Assembly (NCBI GenBank): GCA_947448725.1
Contig: CANFOM010000003.1
Coordinates: 99,094 to 163,093, forward strand
DNA length: 64,000 nt
Source: Bacteroidota bacterium
GTDB taxonomy: Bacteria > Bacteroidota > Bacteroidia > Chitinophagales > Chitinophagaceae
Reading direction: 5' to 3'
The notes under the pieces are model-generated. The model was not told the origin of the DNA. It did no database searches and saw only the letters and a program-made list of their open reading frames with translations. Of the stretch, positions 63,861 to 64,000 are shown in pieces (position 1 is the first letter of the stretch; each line of letters begins with the position of its first letter). Both the position numbers and the translations under genes were made by a program.

Positions 63861-63956
63861 CTATTTGTTCTTTTTCTTATGACGATTCTTTCTTAAACGT
63901 TTTTTTCTTTTGTGCGTCGCAATTTTATGACGCTTTCTTTTTTTACCACAAGGCAT
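63861..63956 (-). CDS. Small basic AURKAIP1/COX24-type (bS22/mS38-like) protein
   Basis: 31 residues, too short for the ORF track: MPCGKKRKRHKIATHKRKKR, then LRKNRHKKKNK. More than half are Lys or Arg. The KKRKRHKxxTHKRKKRLRKNRHK pattern is that of the AURKAIP1/COX24 domain, known from mitoribosomal mS38 and mycobacterial bS22, and equivalent short proteins are conserved in Bacteroidota. It is therefore probably a small-subunit ribosomal protein. It ends 12 bases before a 17-bp palindrome, so it is likely its own transcription unit, separate from rng. Confidence 0.75.
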   Translation of the reverse strand: MPCGKKRKRHKIATHKRKKRLRKNRHKKKNK

Positions 63957-64000
63957 GTCGAATAATTTTTGTTATAAAATGTTATTTCTTTAATTCTTGA

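Overview
The window is chromosomal DNA of a member of the Bacteroidota, most likely of the Chitinophagaceae or a near relative. This is inferred from the low G+C content, SusC/SusD and TonB-dependent receptor genes, a GldH lipoprotein gene, -7 promoter boxes of the TAnnTTTG type, the general lack of Shine-Dalgarno sequences, and family-specific gene shapes such as the 615-residue PurF-like protein and the PSP1/RicT protein. No database search was run, so the family level is tentative. I found no rRNA, tRNA, insertion sequence, prophage or CRISPR array. No gap between genes exceeds about 300 bases; the largest are 200-235 bases and are AT-rich promoter regions.

Layout. 1-2.8 kb: the end of a TonB-dependent receptor gene followed by a beta-helix lipoprotein. 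2.8-4.5 kb: arsenic operon arsR-arsM-arsC (minus strand) with a perfect palindromic operator. 4.6-6.3 kb: alanine dehydrogenase and a divergent Lrp-type regulator, with phased repeat sites between them. 6.3-7.7 kb: a VOC protein, a YihX-like HAD phosphatase and a small membrane protein. 7.7-14.7 kb: rimP-nusA-infB translation/transcription operon behind an attenuator-like hairpin, then a SurA-like chaperone and a pirin. 14.8-19.9 kb: a long PurF-like protein, then a minus-strand envelope group (FabH-like synthase, mannose-1-phosphate guanylyltransferase, arabinose-5-phosphate isomerase). 20-32 kb: recQ, a DUF3089 lipoprotein, a chromate transporter, an RND efflux pair, a hydrolase and a membrane acyltransferase. 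32-40 kb: typA, obgE, a TetR regulator, a PfkB kinase, asd and ligA. 40-46.8 kb: a NUDIX-type regulator, yicC-gldH-histidine kinase-response regulator, an arginase-fold protein and dacB. 46.8-56 kb: mutL, an M3 peptidase, ricT, holB, a glutathione peroxidase, comF and radA. 56-62 kb: a susC-susD-lipoprotein nutrient uptake operon. 62-64 kb: RNase G and a 31-residue basic protein of the AURKAIP1/COX24 (bS22/mS38-like) type that is missing from the ORF track.

Most genes are housekeeping. The most interesting signals are regulatory. In front of asd there is what looks like a complete ribosome-controlled attenuator: a -7 box on the stop codon of the preceding gene, a 14-codon Lys/Thr-rich leader peptide, competing RNA arms and a terminator just before the asd start. 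In front of rimP-nusA-infB a good promoter is followed by an intrinsic-terminator-like hairpin ending 4 bases before the start codon, suggesting attenuation, possibly by NusA itself. A third start-proximal hairpin lies in the susC leader. Several proteins have degenerate catalytic or metal sites (arginase-fold protein, MutL C-terminus, HolB zinc module, NUDIX regulator).
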